Assembly: GCA_907163345.1 (NCBI GenBank) | Contig: CAJQUN010000332.1 | Location: 248,001-312,000, forward strand | Origin: Haberlea rhodopensis | Taxonomy: Eukaryota > Streptophyta > Magnoliopsida > Lamiales > Gesneriaceae | DNA: 64,000 nucleotides | Direction: 5' to 3' | Shown: positions 48,180 through 59,842 of the stretch, one piece after another | Layout: the number at the start of each line of letters is the position of its first letter | Numbering within the stretch: position 1 is the first letter of the stretch | Notes under the pieces: generated by a model | Told to the model about the DNA's origin: nothing | The model's database searches: none | The model's input: only the letters and a program-made list of their open reading frames with translations | Translations under genes and position numbers: made by a program

Positions 48180-49020
48180 TGCCACTCATATGTCGAAGTG
48201 ATGGTTAATGCCGCTGTCATATCATAGCGCGGGATATTATTGAGCCGCCGATATAACGTAGTAGAATTTGTGGACTGTTGTGTTAACCTTGATGCAGGTG
48301 TATGGAAATATCGGTGAGATTATGGGGAATGGGCATCACCTCTTGAGTCCAAAGGACAATGTGCACATGTACGGGGTCACCTCTTGCGCCTACGGGGCAT
48401 GTGGCACGTGCATGGGAGTACCTCTTGGGCCTACGGAACAAAGTGATACATTTTTGATGATGCCGTTGTCGTGTCGAAGCGATGGTAGATGCCGCTGTCA
48501 TGTCGAAGCGATGATGCTGCTGTCATGTCGAAGCGATGATGCCACTGTCGTGTCGAAGCGATGATACATGGCGCTGTCACGTCGAAGCGATGATGCCGCT
48601 GTCATGACGTAGCAACGCGATCGGGAACAAAGTGCTGCATGTAACGTGAGCCACCTCTTGGGTCCGAAAGGAGCAAAGTGCTGCATGTAGTGTGAGCCAC
48701 CTCTTAAGTCCACGATTGTTCCGTTGATTATATGACGATGGTTCTTGCCACCGATTGTATAGCGATGTTTTATGCCGCTGATTATTGGCTATGGTTTATG
48801 CCGCCGGGTATTCATAGCGATTGTTCATTACACTATTCTATTGGCGATGGTTCATGCCGCCGAGTATTATATAGCGATGGTACACTCCGCTACATCTACG
48901 GCGATGGTTCATACCACCGGATATCTATAGCAATGATCTATTCCGCTGATTCTATAGCGAGGGTTTGTGCCGCTAGTCCTATGGCGATGTTTCATGCCGC
49001 TGATATGTCGAGGCAATGAG
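48180..49020 (+). repeat. AGCG-type hairpin array in element E
   Basis: Two sections. At 48470-48615 GCCGCTGTCATGTCGAAGCG-type units recur every 24-36 bp. At 48720-49020 units of the form AGCGATGGTTCATGCCGCT have first arms TAGCG, TGGCG or CGGCG and usually matching second arms. The sense orientation agrees with element C. Confidence 0.8.
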
Positions 49021-50990
49021 TATTTTTGGATGATCATGTTATTGATGATGAGTATATCAATTGTTTATTGATATGAAATTATATTTTGTGGAATATTTAT
49101 GTTGAGAACAGGGACAGTTTAAAGGATCAAGTATGGATCCGCTGTGTACAGTAAGTGTTATTACATCTTATTGTTTTAAGAATGTAAATTTATTCATTGT
49201 GATTATGGATATTATATGTATGCCCGTAGTGGCGATGAGATTATGCATGCCAGTGTTGGCGATGAGTATTGATATATTGCTATTGTGTTAGCAATAAATA
49301 ATGTTGTACCGTTATTGTGTTAGCAATAAATATTAATGATAGGTTGATTGCATATGGCAGTGAGCGTTGTATTATACAAATCATATTATTGTTTCTTGGA
49401 CACTTGAGTTGTAGGCTCAAGAGAATATTGGAATGTTCCACGGGAGCGAGGAATTGAGGTAAATCATTTCGTTTGGTTTAACATGTTTGATTTATGTAGA
49501 TGGTGAACTATCGCAATTGATTGGTACGGTTTATGAGTACCAATTTAAAGACGAGGAAGAATTGAGAAAGAAATTGAATAAAGTATAGTATTGATATGTT
49601 CATTGATTAATCATGCAGAAACGAGATAAAAGTGGGGTAATGATGATCAGATTGAGATGATATTGGTTTATGAGAACATGATTATTTTGTATACTATGAG
49701 ATTAATGATCTGTTAATCACGATATGTTGAGTTAAATGTAACCATGTTGGAATGAGATTAATGAACAGGTCATGAGATGACAAGGAACATCACAGGATGA
49801 CGTGAATAGCTACGAATGTCCTGTGTGGACGTGTGATCATTGTGAACGTTGCGGGTCGACGTAGTAAGTACGAAATTATGATGTTATTCTCTAGTATATA
49901 ATGACAACACTGATAAATAATCATGGAGTGATTAATGATAAGTTAGACATGATGTGATAGATAATATAATAATGTCATAATGAGAATACATGAGATATAT
50001 GACCATTTACTTTAAATGATGGATCATTTTGATATTTTGTTTGAAACTGGAAGGCATATAAATGATGATATATGCGATGAGACTGATGAATGAGAAATCA
50101 TGAATACATACTACACTATGATATGTTATTCATTTATGAAATAGTACTTTGTTGATTGAAGAGAGTTACGTCGTTGAGGTATGAAATTGATTCTTGTATT
50201 GAATTTTATCACACAGATATGAGATAGTATGTTGTAGCATGATGTGTACGGAAATGTGTGAATCTTTTGGCGTAGGGATATTCATGTTAATGACTGTGAT
50301 GTTATGAATATCCATAATGCTTAAATGATAAGGTGCGTGGTTCTGACACGTGTATATGAGAAGTACTAATGATATTGCTTCTAGTACTTATTTTCCACCA
50401 GATGACAGCTGGGTGATGAGATATGGAGATGTTGATGTTTAAGGACTCAAGAGTACCAATATTCCCTACGGGACAATGGTGGTGTGCGATATGATGATGT
50501 TTGAGTACATTTCATACTCTGCAGCTACACAAGAGGAGTTCATGAAGTGTAATTGAAGTTACACATGGCAGCGAAAGATATTAAGGAAGTTAAACTCATG
50601 ACACGATTGGAGATAAATCGAGCGTGATTGAGGTTGAAGTACATGATTTCATTTGAAATCTCATGAGATGAGGTTAGTATCACCTTGATACTGTTTAATG
50701 TTTGAGATAACTATTGTGTACATGATATATAATTCTTATAGATGTCACATATTTGCGAAGCATAATTTAAGATACTAATGTTGGGATATGGTAAAGTTAT
50801 GTGATTTGTAGTCTTGTGATCGTTGGTGTAATGTGGCACGTGTGAGCCGTGATGATTCGAATGTCTGTCATCCTAAAGATGGTCAAGTAACTATTTTGAG
50901 CTGTATAATGGTATGTAAAGTTTACTGTTGGCTTTTATGGTAAGCATTCATTTAAATTTCGAGGTCGAAATTTCATTAGATGGGGAGAAT

Positions 50991-51250
50991 TGTGATGCTC
51001 CGAATAATTGATAATTGTTCTTTTAATTTAATTGTGGTACTTTATCAGACAATTTCAGGATTAAATTTTTGGGCATCGTATTTTTGGATCGGAGTTTGAA
51101 TAAATAATTCTGGGTTGAACTTGTGATGTAAATTAAAGTTATTATTTTATGGAATGATAATTGAATGGTGGAGATTTAAACTTGGCTTTGAGATGAGTAT
51201 ATAATTGCAGAGGTAAGATTCATTCCAGGTTTAGATTTAACAACACTCTT
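50991..51250 (+). repeat. Element E 3' LTR, first 260 bp
   Basis: Starts TGTGATGCTCC after the polypurine tract and is interrupted by element G. Its continuation is outside the window. Confidence 0.78.
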
Positions 51251-52984
51251 TGTGATATCCCCGAAATAATTAATTGTAATTTGGGCATTAATTATGATTA
51301 TGTGATTATATATGGTGATAATCAAATTATGTGTTGGAATTAATTATCTTGGTGAAATTCTTATTCACATGGTAGGCGTGACCCGGTGATGCATTTCAGG
51401 GTGCATGTTGTGCATGATGGGAAATTGGTTGTTAGCATGATTTAATTGTGATGGTTGATAATTACTTGGAAAGCATGTATTTTAATTGAGGTTTTGGGTG
51501 TATTTTGGTAAAGTACTTTTAAAATAACATGTTGGGGTATTTTATACATCATGCTAATTAATGGGGTACCACTTTTAATCTTTAACCCACTTATACCCTT
51601 TTCCCCCTTTTAACTCTCATTCATTACCCACAACTCCCAACCCTAACCCAAAACCCCCAATTTTCGTCCAAGCCAAGGAGGAGGAGGAGAAATCCTTGCA
51701 AACTCTTCATTTGTTGGAATCTTGATAGGATTTGAAGTCCAATAGAGGTATAAATCCCTCCTTGTTAATTTCTTGAAGATTGGTTTTGAAATGGGTTGGT
51801 ATTTTGGGGTTTATATGGGTTTGTTTTTGGGTATGTGTTGTATGTGGTTGGGTTATGATTTTTGAGGTGTTTCATGTGGGTTTTATGCAGTTATTATGGT
51901 ATTGAGTTGTTGGAATGTTTTAGTTTGAAGTGTGTGTAGTGGAGCTTTGGATTTGTGTTAAAAATGGTGAAATCGTGTGTGCAGACTGTGGCAATCGATC
52001 GCCGTAAATGGCGCGATCGATCGTCTCGAGCCAGTGAAGTATAGCGATCGATCGGTAAGGCTAGCGATCGATCGCCTAGACGCAGCGATCGATCGCCAGC
52101 AGCCAATTTTTGAGAAATTGATTTTTATGTTGGATTTTATGTATTGGACTATTATTTGGCTTCTAATATTGGATTGTGTGATTGTGTAGAACCATCCCAG
52201 GTGGCGACACAGCCAAGGAAGTGAAGTCATACCAAATCCTACTTTTGAAAAGGTACGTAAAGAGACGTACGGGCACCCAACGGTACATGTATCTATTATA
52301 CTCATTGATTATGAATTGTGGATGCGTGTATATATTGAATTGTGCATTGTGGATGCAAATACATGTTGAATTATGCATTATGATTGCATATGTTTATGAT
52401 GATTGTTTGGTGCATATCCCATGAGTCATGGTTATATAGAGTGATGATTTTAATGCTTTGCCACTGTCACTTGAAGCGATGATAGAATACTTGCCGCTGT
52501 CATATTGTAGCGAGGAAAGAATATTTGCCGCCAAATGTTGAAGCAAGGGTGTTGCCGCATGTCGCATTTGCGCGAGGTTATTCAATGCCGCTAATATGTC
52601 GAAACAAGGGGTATTAGTGCCGCTGTCATGACAAGCGAGGTGCATTAAAATACACTATTATAACAGACTAGGGATTGGTGATTGATGATAATGAAATGGT
52701 GATATGTCATGACATGTGTAGAACGATTAAATAATCTATTGATTATACTCATGAGTTATGGTATAGGGACAACCGAAAAGGGAGCGTTTAAAATGCATGG
52801 GAAAAACAGGAAGTGTTTTATTACGGTTTACGCCTTATATTCATATTGTGTGAATATGGATTATTATATTCTCATGTTTTGGGGGTTGTCCTTGTAGGTA
52901 CATTTTGGCATGATAAAGGGGCTAAGGCGGGTTGAGGCGGTGAGCTTGTGAATAACACTTTTGATAAGTATGGACATGATTATT
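51251..52984 (+). repeat. Element G 5' LTR, left part
   Basis: Starts TGTGATATCCCC and continues at 61910 beyond element A, giving a total of about 1.94 kb. Contains palindromes (51991-52096), a GTACGT hairpin with loop AAAGAG (52253-52270), an AGCG-type array (52456-52643) and the acceptor-like GTTGTCCTTGTAG near 52886-52898. Confidence 0.85.
51991..52096 (+). repeat. Five GATCGATC palindromes (copy 2)
   Basis: Starts at 51991, 52013, 52044, 52064 and 52085. One copy that reads GCAATCG at 1586 is GCGATCG here. Confidence 0.8.
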
Positions 52985-53545
52985 TGTAAGGACCCTAATC
53001 CTTAAGTGTAGAATCAAGGCATAATAGAGCTAAAATAAACAAATCAGAGTCTAAAAGAACATGTTGAGTCTATGAGCTTAAGCATTACATGCCAAAAATA
53101 AGGACCACCAAAAGGATTAATTACATTCCAATAAATGAATGTTCAATTATAGTTTTATACTACTCCTAGAGTAGATACTATCCAAATAATCCTGTCATTC
53201 ATAGTCTCAAAAGCGTCCTCAAAAGCTCACCATCTCAACTCGTCTAGCCCTTCTATCATGCCAAACGTGTACCTACAAGGACAACCCCCAAACATGAGCA
53301 ATGATAATCATTCATATTCAACACAATATGAAGATAAAGCGTAAATGCATAATCATAATAAAACACTTCCTGTTTTCCCATGCATTTCAAACGCTCCCCG
53401 TTTGGTTGTCCCTCTACCATAACTCATGAGTATAATCAATAGATTATTTTTAATGGTCTAAACATGTCATGAACATATACCATTTCATCAATACCAAATA
53501 CTGATCACCAATCCCTAGTCTGTCCATCACAATATATTTTAATGC

Positions 53546-53733
53546 CCCTCGCTTATTTACATATAGACGGCATAGGATGACCTCGCTTCAATGGACTGCG
53601 GGACTCCCACCCCTCGCCTCTCATTGAGCGGCAAATACCCTTTCCTCGTCCTATATGATAACCACGCTCAAATGTGACATGCGGCGCTCCCACCCCTCGC
53701 TTCACATTTAGCGGAACCAAACCAAATAGCGGC
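53546..53733 (-). repeat. AGCG-type hairpin units in the A LTR
   Basis: Long-arm hairpins such as AAATGTGA ... TTCACATTT enclosing GCG/CGC, and CAATG ... CATTG enclosing GCG/CGC. Repeated at 60404-60591 in the other LTR. Confidence 0.7.
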
Positions 53734-54082
53734 AAGCATTAAAATCATCAAGGGATGACCACGACTCATGGGATATGCACCAATAATCATATGCATCTAT
53801 AAACATCATGCATAACATGTATTTGCATCCACTATGCAATACTACATATATACTTGCATCCACAATGCATAACAATAAGTATATAAGATACATGTACCGT
53901 TGGGGTGCCCGTACGTCCACTACGTACCTTTTCAAAAGTGGATTTGATATGGTTTCAATTCCTCGGTTGCGTTGCTACCTGGGATGGTTCTACACAATCA
54001 CACAACCCCATATTAGAAGCCAAATAATAGCCAAATACCAAAAATTTGACAAAATAAACCATTTCTCAAAAATCCACTGACG

Positions 54083-54293
54083 GCGATCGATCGCTTCACC
54101 CAGGCGATCGGTCGCCTCAAAATTTCCACTGCGGCGATCGGTCGCCCCAAACATGGCGATCGATCGCCATTCCTTTGATTTGGCTACTGCCTCTCGGCGA
54201 TCGGTCGCCCCATTTTAGGCGATCGATCGCCTAACCCGTAAAAATGCCACTGTCTCTTGGCGATCGGTCGCCTCTTTTCAGGCGATCGATCGC
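54083..54293 (-). repeat. Eight paired palindromes in the A 3' LTR
   Basis: Starts at 54083/54104, 54134/54156, 54197/54219 and 54260/54282. Within-pair spacing is 21-22 bp and pair-to-pair 51, 63 and 63 bp. One member of each pair carries GATCGGTC. Confidence 0.9.
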
Positions 54294-55050
54294 CTCGCGC
54301 AGACATGCGTTTTTCACCATTTTTGTTCCCAAAATTTCTTCCAATCCATTCCAACACTTAAACCAACCAACCAACAACATAAATATCAACATAAACCACC
54401 AAAACATACTTCAAAACAAGTATAAATCTAACCCTTAACCAAAACCACAACAACCCAACACAAACCCATTTCAAAATCATTAAAAACCCTTCCAAAACTA
54501 ACCCAAACACAATAAAAATGACAATGAGGCATCCATACCTCTTGGGGACCTCAAATCACCCAATAATCTTCACAAATCAAGTCTTTTGGAAGGTTTTCTC
54601 CCCACCTCTTTGCTCCAACTCGAAAATGGAAAGGGGGGGAAGGGTTTGGGTGGTGATTTTGGTAAAGTAAGAGTGAGAGTGTATTGAGTGGGGTTGGGGT
54701 AAAAAGGGTGTTGGTTTTAATTAATTAAAAGCATACCAAAATATTCCATGGTGTATAAAACACCCCAACATGATATTCTTTCAAAGCATTTACTCATAAT
54801 GCACCAAATATCAATTAAACACATGATTTCTAATAAATTGCTACCAAAGGCAAATAAATCATGCTTCCAATAATATTTACCCAACATGCACCACATGCAC
54901 CCTGAAATGCTACCCCGGGTCACTCTAACATGTGACTAAGCATTTCCACATAAGGTAAATAAATTCCAACACATAATTAATTACCACATAATTAATCATA
55001 ATAATCGTAATTAATGCCCAAATGCAATTAATCATTTCAGGGATATCACA

Positions 55051-55086
55051 ATACTCCCCTACTTATAAGATTTCGTCCTCGAAATC
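55051..55086 (-). promoter_or_regulatory. Polypurine tract and hairpin box of element A
   Basis: Sense strand: ATTTCGAGGACGAAAT, short spacer, AAGTAGGGGAGTAT, then the LTR. It lies just downstream of the stop of the gag-pol frame. Confidence 0.85.
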
Positions 55087-55111
55087 ACATGCACTTACCC
55101 CAAAAAGGAAA

Positions 55112-58100
55112 CTAAACATAAATACATACAGAGAATAGTTCCGGGTAGTGCTGCACCATATGCTGCTCCGTCTCCCACGTAGCCTCCTCGACACCCCTGC
55201 GATCCCACTGAACCTTGATCATCGGTATCACTTTGTTCCGAAGTCTACGGTCTGCTCTGTCCAGAATTCTAACAGGCCGTTCCACATAAGATACATCTGA
55301 TTCTAACTGAACTTCGGAAGGCTGTAACACATGCGACGGATCCGGCTCATACTTCCGCAGCATCGATACATGAAACACATCATGTATCCCAGATAAAGAA
55401 GGCGGCAAGGCCAGTCGGTAAGCTAAGGTGCCAATGCGCTGCAAAATCTCGTACGGTCCAACATACCTCGGAGACAGTTTCCCGCGCATCCCAAATCGCA
55501 CAACGCCTCTGAAAGGCGAGATCTTCAAAAAGACCTTATCTCCCAACTGAAATTCCAACGGTCTCCGTCGTTTATTCGCATAAGCTGCCTGCCTGTCCTG
55601 AGCCGCTTTCATTTTCTGCCTTATCGTCTTTATCTTTTGTTCCATCTCTCGGATCAACTCCGGTCCTCCGACCGATTTGCGGTCCAAATCATCCCAACAC
55701 AAGGGTGATCTACACCGTCTGCCATAAAGAGCTTCAAACGGAGCCATCTGGATACTCGCCTGGTAGCTATTGTTATAAGAAAACTCTACCAAAGGCACTG
55801 AATCCTGCCAAGAGGCATCGAACTCCAAAACACAAGCTCTTAACATGTCCTCGAGCGTCTGAATAGTGCGCTCGGTCTGGCCATCCGTCTGAGGATGATA
55901 AGCAGTACTCAATCTGACTTCAGTTCCCAAGGCTGCATGAAGGCCTTCCCAGAAATGAGATGTGAATCGCGGATCTCGATCTGACACTATGGAGACGGGG
56001 ATCCCATGCAATCTCACCACACCTCTAACATACAACTGCGCCATCCTCAAAAATGTGAAAGTCATGCTATAGGGAATAAAGTGGGCTACCTTAGTCAATC
56101 TGTCCACAATCACCCAAATAGCATCGAAGCCTGAAGCACTCCTCGGCAAATGAGTCACGAAGTCCATGGAAATGTGCTCCCACTTCCACTTCGGTATCTC
56201 CAAGCTTTTCAACTCGCCGCCAGGTCTCTGTCTCTCTGCCTTAACCTGCTGGCAGATCAAACACCTCTTCACAAAAGCGACGACATCAGACTTCATCTTT
56301 TTCCACCAAAACTGATCACGCAGATCTCTGTACATCTTCTTCCCGCCTGGGTGGATGCTAAGTCTGCTACTGTGAGCTCGTTCCAAGATCCCTTTGCGCA
56401 ACTCCGGCGTACTCGGAACCACCCAACGGTCACCCAATCTCAAAGACCCGTCATCGGCCACTCTGAATTTTGTTGGCTGACCAAGATGTACTAAAGATAA
56501 CCACCTCTGAACCTCATCATCTGACCTCTGAGCTCTCCTGATGTTCTCATAGATGTCTGGCTCGGCTAACAGAGTCGATACATACACAGGCGATGCATCT
56601 ATGTCAAAATCATAGCCCAGATGGCAATAGGAGGTCATCATAGCAGACAAATGAATGACGTCCTCAGCAGAACTCCTCACTTTCCGGCTCAAAGCGTCTG
56701 CTGTCAAATTGGCTTTCCCCGGATGGTACTCGATCTCGCAATCATAGTCCTTGAGTAGGTCCATCCATCTCCTCTGCCTCATGTTCAGCTCTGCCTGAGT
56801 GAATAAAAACTTGAGGCTCTTGTGATCCGTGTATATGGTGAACGAAGTCCCATATAAGTAATGTCTCCAGATCTTCAGGGCGAAGATGATAGCCGCCAAT
56901 TCCAAGTCATGAACTGGATATCTGGTCTCATGCGGCTTCAACTGCCTCGATGCATAAGCTACCACATGCTTATTTTGCATCAGAACACACCCAAGGCCCT
57001 GCAGTGATGCATCAGTATACAGAACAAATCTGGAGTTCTCCGTAGGGATCACTAACACTGGCGCCGTCGTCAACCGGTGCTTCAACTCCTGGAAGCTCTC
57101 CCCACAAGCTTCTGACCAAAAGAAAGGCACTCCCTTCTGGGTCAACTGAGTCAGCGGCTTGGCAATCTTCGAAAAGCCCTCGACAAAGCGTCGATAATAC
57201 CCGGCCAAACCCAGAAAACTCCGAATCTCAGGCACAGAAGTGGGGGCAGCCCACTCCATCACAGCCTCAATCTTCTTGGGATCTACAGATATCCCGCTGC
57301 TCGATATGACATGCCCCAGAAACACTACACTGCTCAGCCAAAATTCACACTTACTGAGCTTAGCATATAACTGATGCTCTCTGGGAATCTGAAGCACTGT
57401 CCTCAAGTGTTTCACATGCTCTTCCTCACTCCGGGAGTAGATAAGAATATCGTCAATAAACACAATGACGAACTGATCAAGATACTGCTGAAACACCCTG
57501 TTCATCAGACTCATGAAGACTGCTGGAGCATTCGTCACGCCGAACGGCATCACTAGGAACTCATAATGTCCATATCGGGTCCGGAACGCTGTCTTCTGCA
57601 CATCTTCCTCTCTGACCCGAATCTGATGATACCCGGATCTCAAATCAATCTTGCTATACACCCTGGTACCTTGCAACTGATCAAACAGATCGTCAATCCT
57701 TGGAAGAGGATACTTGTTCTTCACTGTAGCCTTATTCAGTTGCCGGTAATCGATACACAACCGTATCGAACCGTCCTTCTTCTTCACAAAGAGAACTGGC
57801 GCGCCCCATGGCGACACGCTCGGGCGTATATATCCCTTATCCAGGAGATCCTGCAACTGTTCTTTCAACTCTCTCAACTCGGCCGGTGCCATCCTATAAG
57901 GTGCACGAGAGATAGCGGATGTCCCTGGCAACAGCTCGATCCCAAACTCAACTTCCCTAGCCGGTGGGAATCCTGGGATCTCTTCTGGAAATACATCAGC
58001 GAACTCTGCCACTACTGGCACATCCTCAACTCTTAGTTCTTTATCCTTTCCAGACGTGTCCACGGTATAAATAAGATAACCCGTGTGGCCACGTTCCAAC

Positions 58101-59629
58101 AACTGAGTCATCTTGATTGCTGAAATCAACGGAATCTTCGCACGAGAATCGTTGCCATAGAAAGTCCACTGACTGCCCAACTCAGGTCTGAACTTCACTG
58201 TCCTCTGCCGGCAATCTACCACTGCCTGATATCTGTTCAGAACATCAATACCTAAGATGCAGTCGAAGTCTGACATGCCCAATACGATCAAGTCTGCCTT
58301 CAACTCGTTTCCCTCAAAATAAATGAGGCTATCTGCCAAAAACTGATCAGCAACGACATTTCTTCCAGTGGGTGTCGAGACAAGGAGAGGCGTGGGTAAA
58401 GAAGACGTGCGCATATGGTGTCTTTCCACAAAACCCACCGATACAAAAGAATGGGAGGCACCTGTATCGATCAAAATAAAAGCAGGGTACGTAAATAAAT
58501 GGCACGTACCGGCAATCACCTCCTCTGGGGCTGCCTGGGCCTGCTCCCTGGTCAGTGCATACACCTGTCCCTGGGGTGGTCCTACTGTCTGACCTCCCGA
58601 TGGTCGAGGCCCAAACTGCTGCCTCTGCTGCACTGTCCTATCCTCAAACCTCGGCCTGTTGCCCTGGAACTCAGACTGTCCTCCCCGTGTGGGGCAATAC
58701 CGAGCGATGTGGCCCATCTTGCCACAGATATAACATGCAGGACACTTGTTTGAAGAATGTGGCCCTCCACAATTGTTGCACCTCGGCTCTCCCGGCCTAT
58801 CCCCTTGTGAAGATCCTCGATTGGCCGACCAATTGCCCTTCTTGCCATCCTGTTTCTGGCCAAAGTGTTTCTTTCCACGATACCGCGAAGATGAAGAGGC
58901 ACCACGGGGTTTAAATGGCTCTCCCCGAGGCCTCAAGCTGTCATTGGTCTGCCTCTGTTGCGGTACCGGTGTTGGCATAGCGTAAGCTCCCACTCCTAGC
59001 TCAGCAAGCTCCGCTCTTGTGAGAGCGTCATCAAAAGAAGTTGGGTTATTAGTGATAACCCGGTCATAGAGCTCCGGTCGCAATCCTTTCATAAAGTTCC
59101 TCATCTTAGCGTGTCCACTGGTGGCAATGTGGGGGACGTACCTCAACAACGAAGAGTACCGTGTGGCATAGTCTGCCACTGTCATGTTCCCCTGCCTCAG
59201 ACTTGTAAATTCATCCTCCTTTGTCTGTCTTGCTGCTGCGGAGAAGTACCGATTCAAAAACCTAGTCCTGAAGAGTGTCCAATCAATCACAGCACCCAGT
59301 GCTCTCATCTCCATTACTGTGCTCCTCCACCACATCAGAGGTTTCTTGGCTAATTGAAACTCCGCTAGCCTCAGCCAAGCTGTCACAGCACAAGGAGCCG
59401 ATACAAAGATCTGCTCAAGCCTTTCCAACCACTCTTCAGCCTCTTCTCCGGACTCTGTCCCCTCAAACCGGGGCGGATGATAAGATAGAAATTGCGTCAG
59501 ACTGATCTCACCCGGTAGCAATAACTGAACCACTGGCTCCATGCCTACGGCCGGTGGAGGTAGAGGGTTCACTTGACCGACGCTTGCGTTCACACTACCA
59601 ATATCTCCAACCTCCTCATTAGCAGCCAT
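55112..59629 (-). CDS. gag-pol polyprotein of a Tekay/Del chromovirus (intact)
   Basis: 1505 codons from the ATG at 59629; the frame is open four codons further up but only from TTG. Domains in order: retrotransposon gag (about 40-210); a basic linker and two zinc knuckles (CX2CX3HX4C at about 284-296, CX2CX4HX4C at about 299-312); aspartic protease with IDTGAS (Asp about 388); reverse transcriptase (about 585-780) with FIDD at about 724-727; RNase H (TDAS about 872, HDLELAA, YTDHKS); integrase with an HHCC finger (about 1086-1126) and D1156, D1217, E1253 in DX35E spacing; a GPY module (about 1385-1410); and a C-terminal chromodomain (about 1451-1500) that in this family is thought to steer insertion to heterochromatin. 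No stop, frameshift or missing catalytic residue was seen. Gag and pol share one frame, as is common in this clade, so products must come from proteolysis. Confidence 0.97.
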   Translation of the reverse strand: MAANEEVGDIGSVNASVGQVNPLPPPAVGMEPVVQLLLPGEISLTQFLSYHPPRFEGTESGEEAEEWLERLEQIFVSAPCAVTAWLRLAEFQLAKKPLMWWRSTVMEMRALGAVIDWTLFRTRFLNRYFSAAARQTKEDEFTSLRQGNMTVADYATRYSSLLRYVPHIATSGHAKMRNFMKGLRPELYDRVITNNPTSFDDALTRAELAELGVGAYAMPTPVPQQRQTNDSLRPRGEPFKPRGASSSSRYRGKKHFGQKQDGKKGNWSANRGSSQGDRPGEPRCNNCGGPHSSNKCPACYICGKMGHIARYCPTRGGQSEFQGNRPRFEDRTVQQRQQFGPRPSGGQTVGPPQGQVYALTREQAQAAPEEVIAGTCHLFTYPAFILIDTGASHSFVSVGFVERHHMRTSSLPTPLLVSTPTGRNVVADQFLADSLIYFEGNELKADLIVLGMSDFDCILGIDVLNRYQAVVDCRQRTVKFRPELGSQWTFYGNDSRAKIPLISAIKMTQLLERGHTGYLIYTVDTSGKDKELRVEDVPVVAEFADVFPEEIPGFPPAREVEFGIELLPGTSAISRAPYRMAPAELRELKEQLQDLLDKGYIRPSVSPWGAPVLFVKKKDGSIRLCIDYRQLNKATVKNKYPLPRIDDLFDQLQGTRVYSKIDLRSGYHQIRVREEDVQKTAFRTRYGHYEFLVMPFGVTNAPAVFMSLMNRVFQQYLDQFVIVFIDDILIYSRSEEEHVKHLRTVLQIPREHQLYAKLSKCEFWLSSVVFLGHVISSSGISVDPKKIEAVMEWAAPTSVPEIRSFLGLAGYYRRFVEGFSKIAKPLTQLTQKGVPFFWSEACGESFQELKHRLTTAPVLVIPTENSRFVLYTDASLQGLGCVLMQNKHVVAYASRQLKPHETRYPVHDLELAAIIFALKIWRHYLYGTSFTIYTDHKSLKFLFTQAELNMRQRRWMDLLKDYDCEIEYHPGKANLTADALSRKVRSSAEDVIHLSAMMTSYCHLGYDFDIDASPVYVSTLLAEPDIYENIRRAQRSDDEVQRWLSLVHLGQPTKFRVADDGSLRLGDRWVVPSTPELRKGILERAHSSRLSIHPGGKKMYRDLRDQFWWKKMKSDVVAFVKRCLICQQVKAERQRPGGELKSLEIPKWKWEHISMDFVTHLPRSASGFDAIWVIVDRLTKVAHFIPYSMTFTFLRMAQLYVRGVVRLHGIPVSIVSDRDPRFTSHFWEGLHAALGTEVRLSTAYHPQTDGQTERTIQTLEDMLRACVLEFDASWQDSVPLVEFSYNNSYQASIQMAPFEALYGRRCRSPLCWDDLDRKSVGGPELIREMEQKIKTIRQKMKAAQDRQAAYANKRRRPLEFQLGDKVFLKISPFRGVVRFGMRGKLSPRYVGPYEILQRIGTLAYRLALPPSLSGIHDVFHVSMLRKYEPDPSHVLQPSEVQLESDVSYVERPVRILDRADRRLRNKVIPMIKVQWDRRGVEEATWETEQHMVQHYPELFSVCIYV

Positions 59630-59826
59630 GCTGTAATACAAATGTTAACAACAATTCCAAAGCAGTATATATGTTATGCCGTTAGATAACAGGAATGAGA
59701 ATAAGCACGTTAGTATAACAGGATATACATCAATATGCACCACATGCATAAACATGCTTCAAATGTAAGCACCTAGCCTATCATGCTAAGGCTACCCTTC
59801 ACTCGTTCCCGGGTTCTCTAACCACT

Positions 59827-59838
59827 GCTCTGATACCA
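59827..59838 (-). promoter_or_regulatory. Primer-binding site of element A
   Basis: TGGTATCAGAGC in sense, four bases after the 5' LTR. About 200 bp of untranslated leader separate it from the gag-pol ATG. Confidence 0.92.
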
Positions 59839-59842
59839 CTAA

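Larger units (their letters stand above)
47501..50990 (+). mobile_element. Element E internal region, noncoding
   Basis: Begins with TTAG and a one-base variant primer-binding site, then an acceptor-like GCTAACCATCGTGATTGCAG (about 47671-47690). An AGCG-type hairpin array lies at 48180-49020. The remaining 2 kb is AT-rich and without recognised domains. It ends in a hairpin box (AAATTTCG/CGAAATTT) and polypurine tract. Non-autonomous (inference). Confidence 0.82.
50478..53028 (+). repeat. Long direct duplication, copy 2 (partner 1-2550)
   Basis: This copy lies in an intact context: E internal, E LTR, G LTR and A all continue normally on its right, so it is probably the source copy. Confidence 0.88.
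52985..55050 (-). repeat. Element A 3' LTR
   Basis: Sense start TGTGATATCCC at 55050, end GGGTCCTTACA at 52985. Contains a TATA-like GTTTTATACACC (minus strand near 54752), eight GATCGATC/GATCGGTC palindromes (54083-54293), a GTACGT hairpin (53911-53927), AGCG-type hairpins (53546-53733), and an acceptor-like TTGGGGGTTGTCCTTGTAG (minus strand near 53274-53292). Confidence 0.93.

Noticed and set aside
57566..58036. 156-codon frame antisense to gag-pol, and other plus-strand frames in 55112-59629
   Set aside because: They lie opposite the intact polyprotein and show no domain. They are shadows of the coding strand.
59827..59838. tRNA-like sequence GCTCTGATACCA
   Set aside because: Only the 12-nt primer-binding site is present; no cloverleaf surrounds it.
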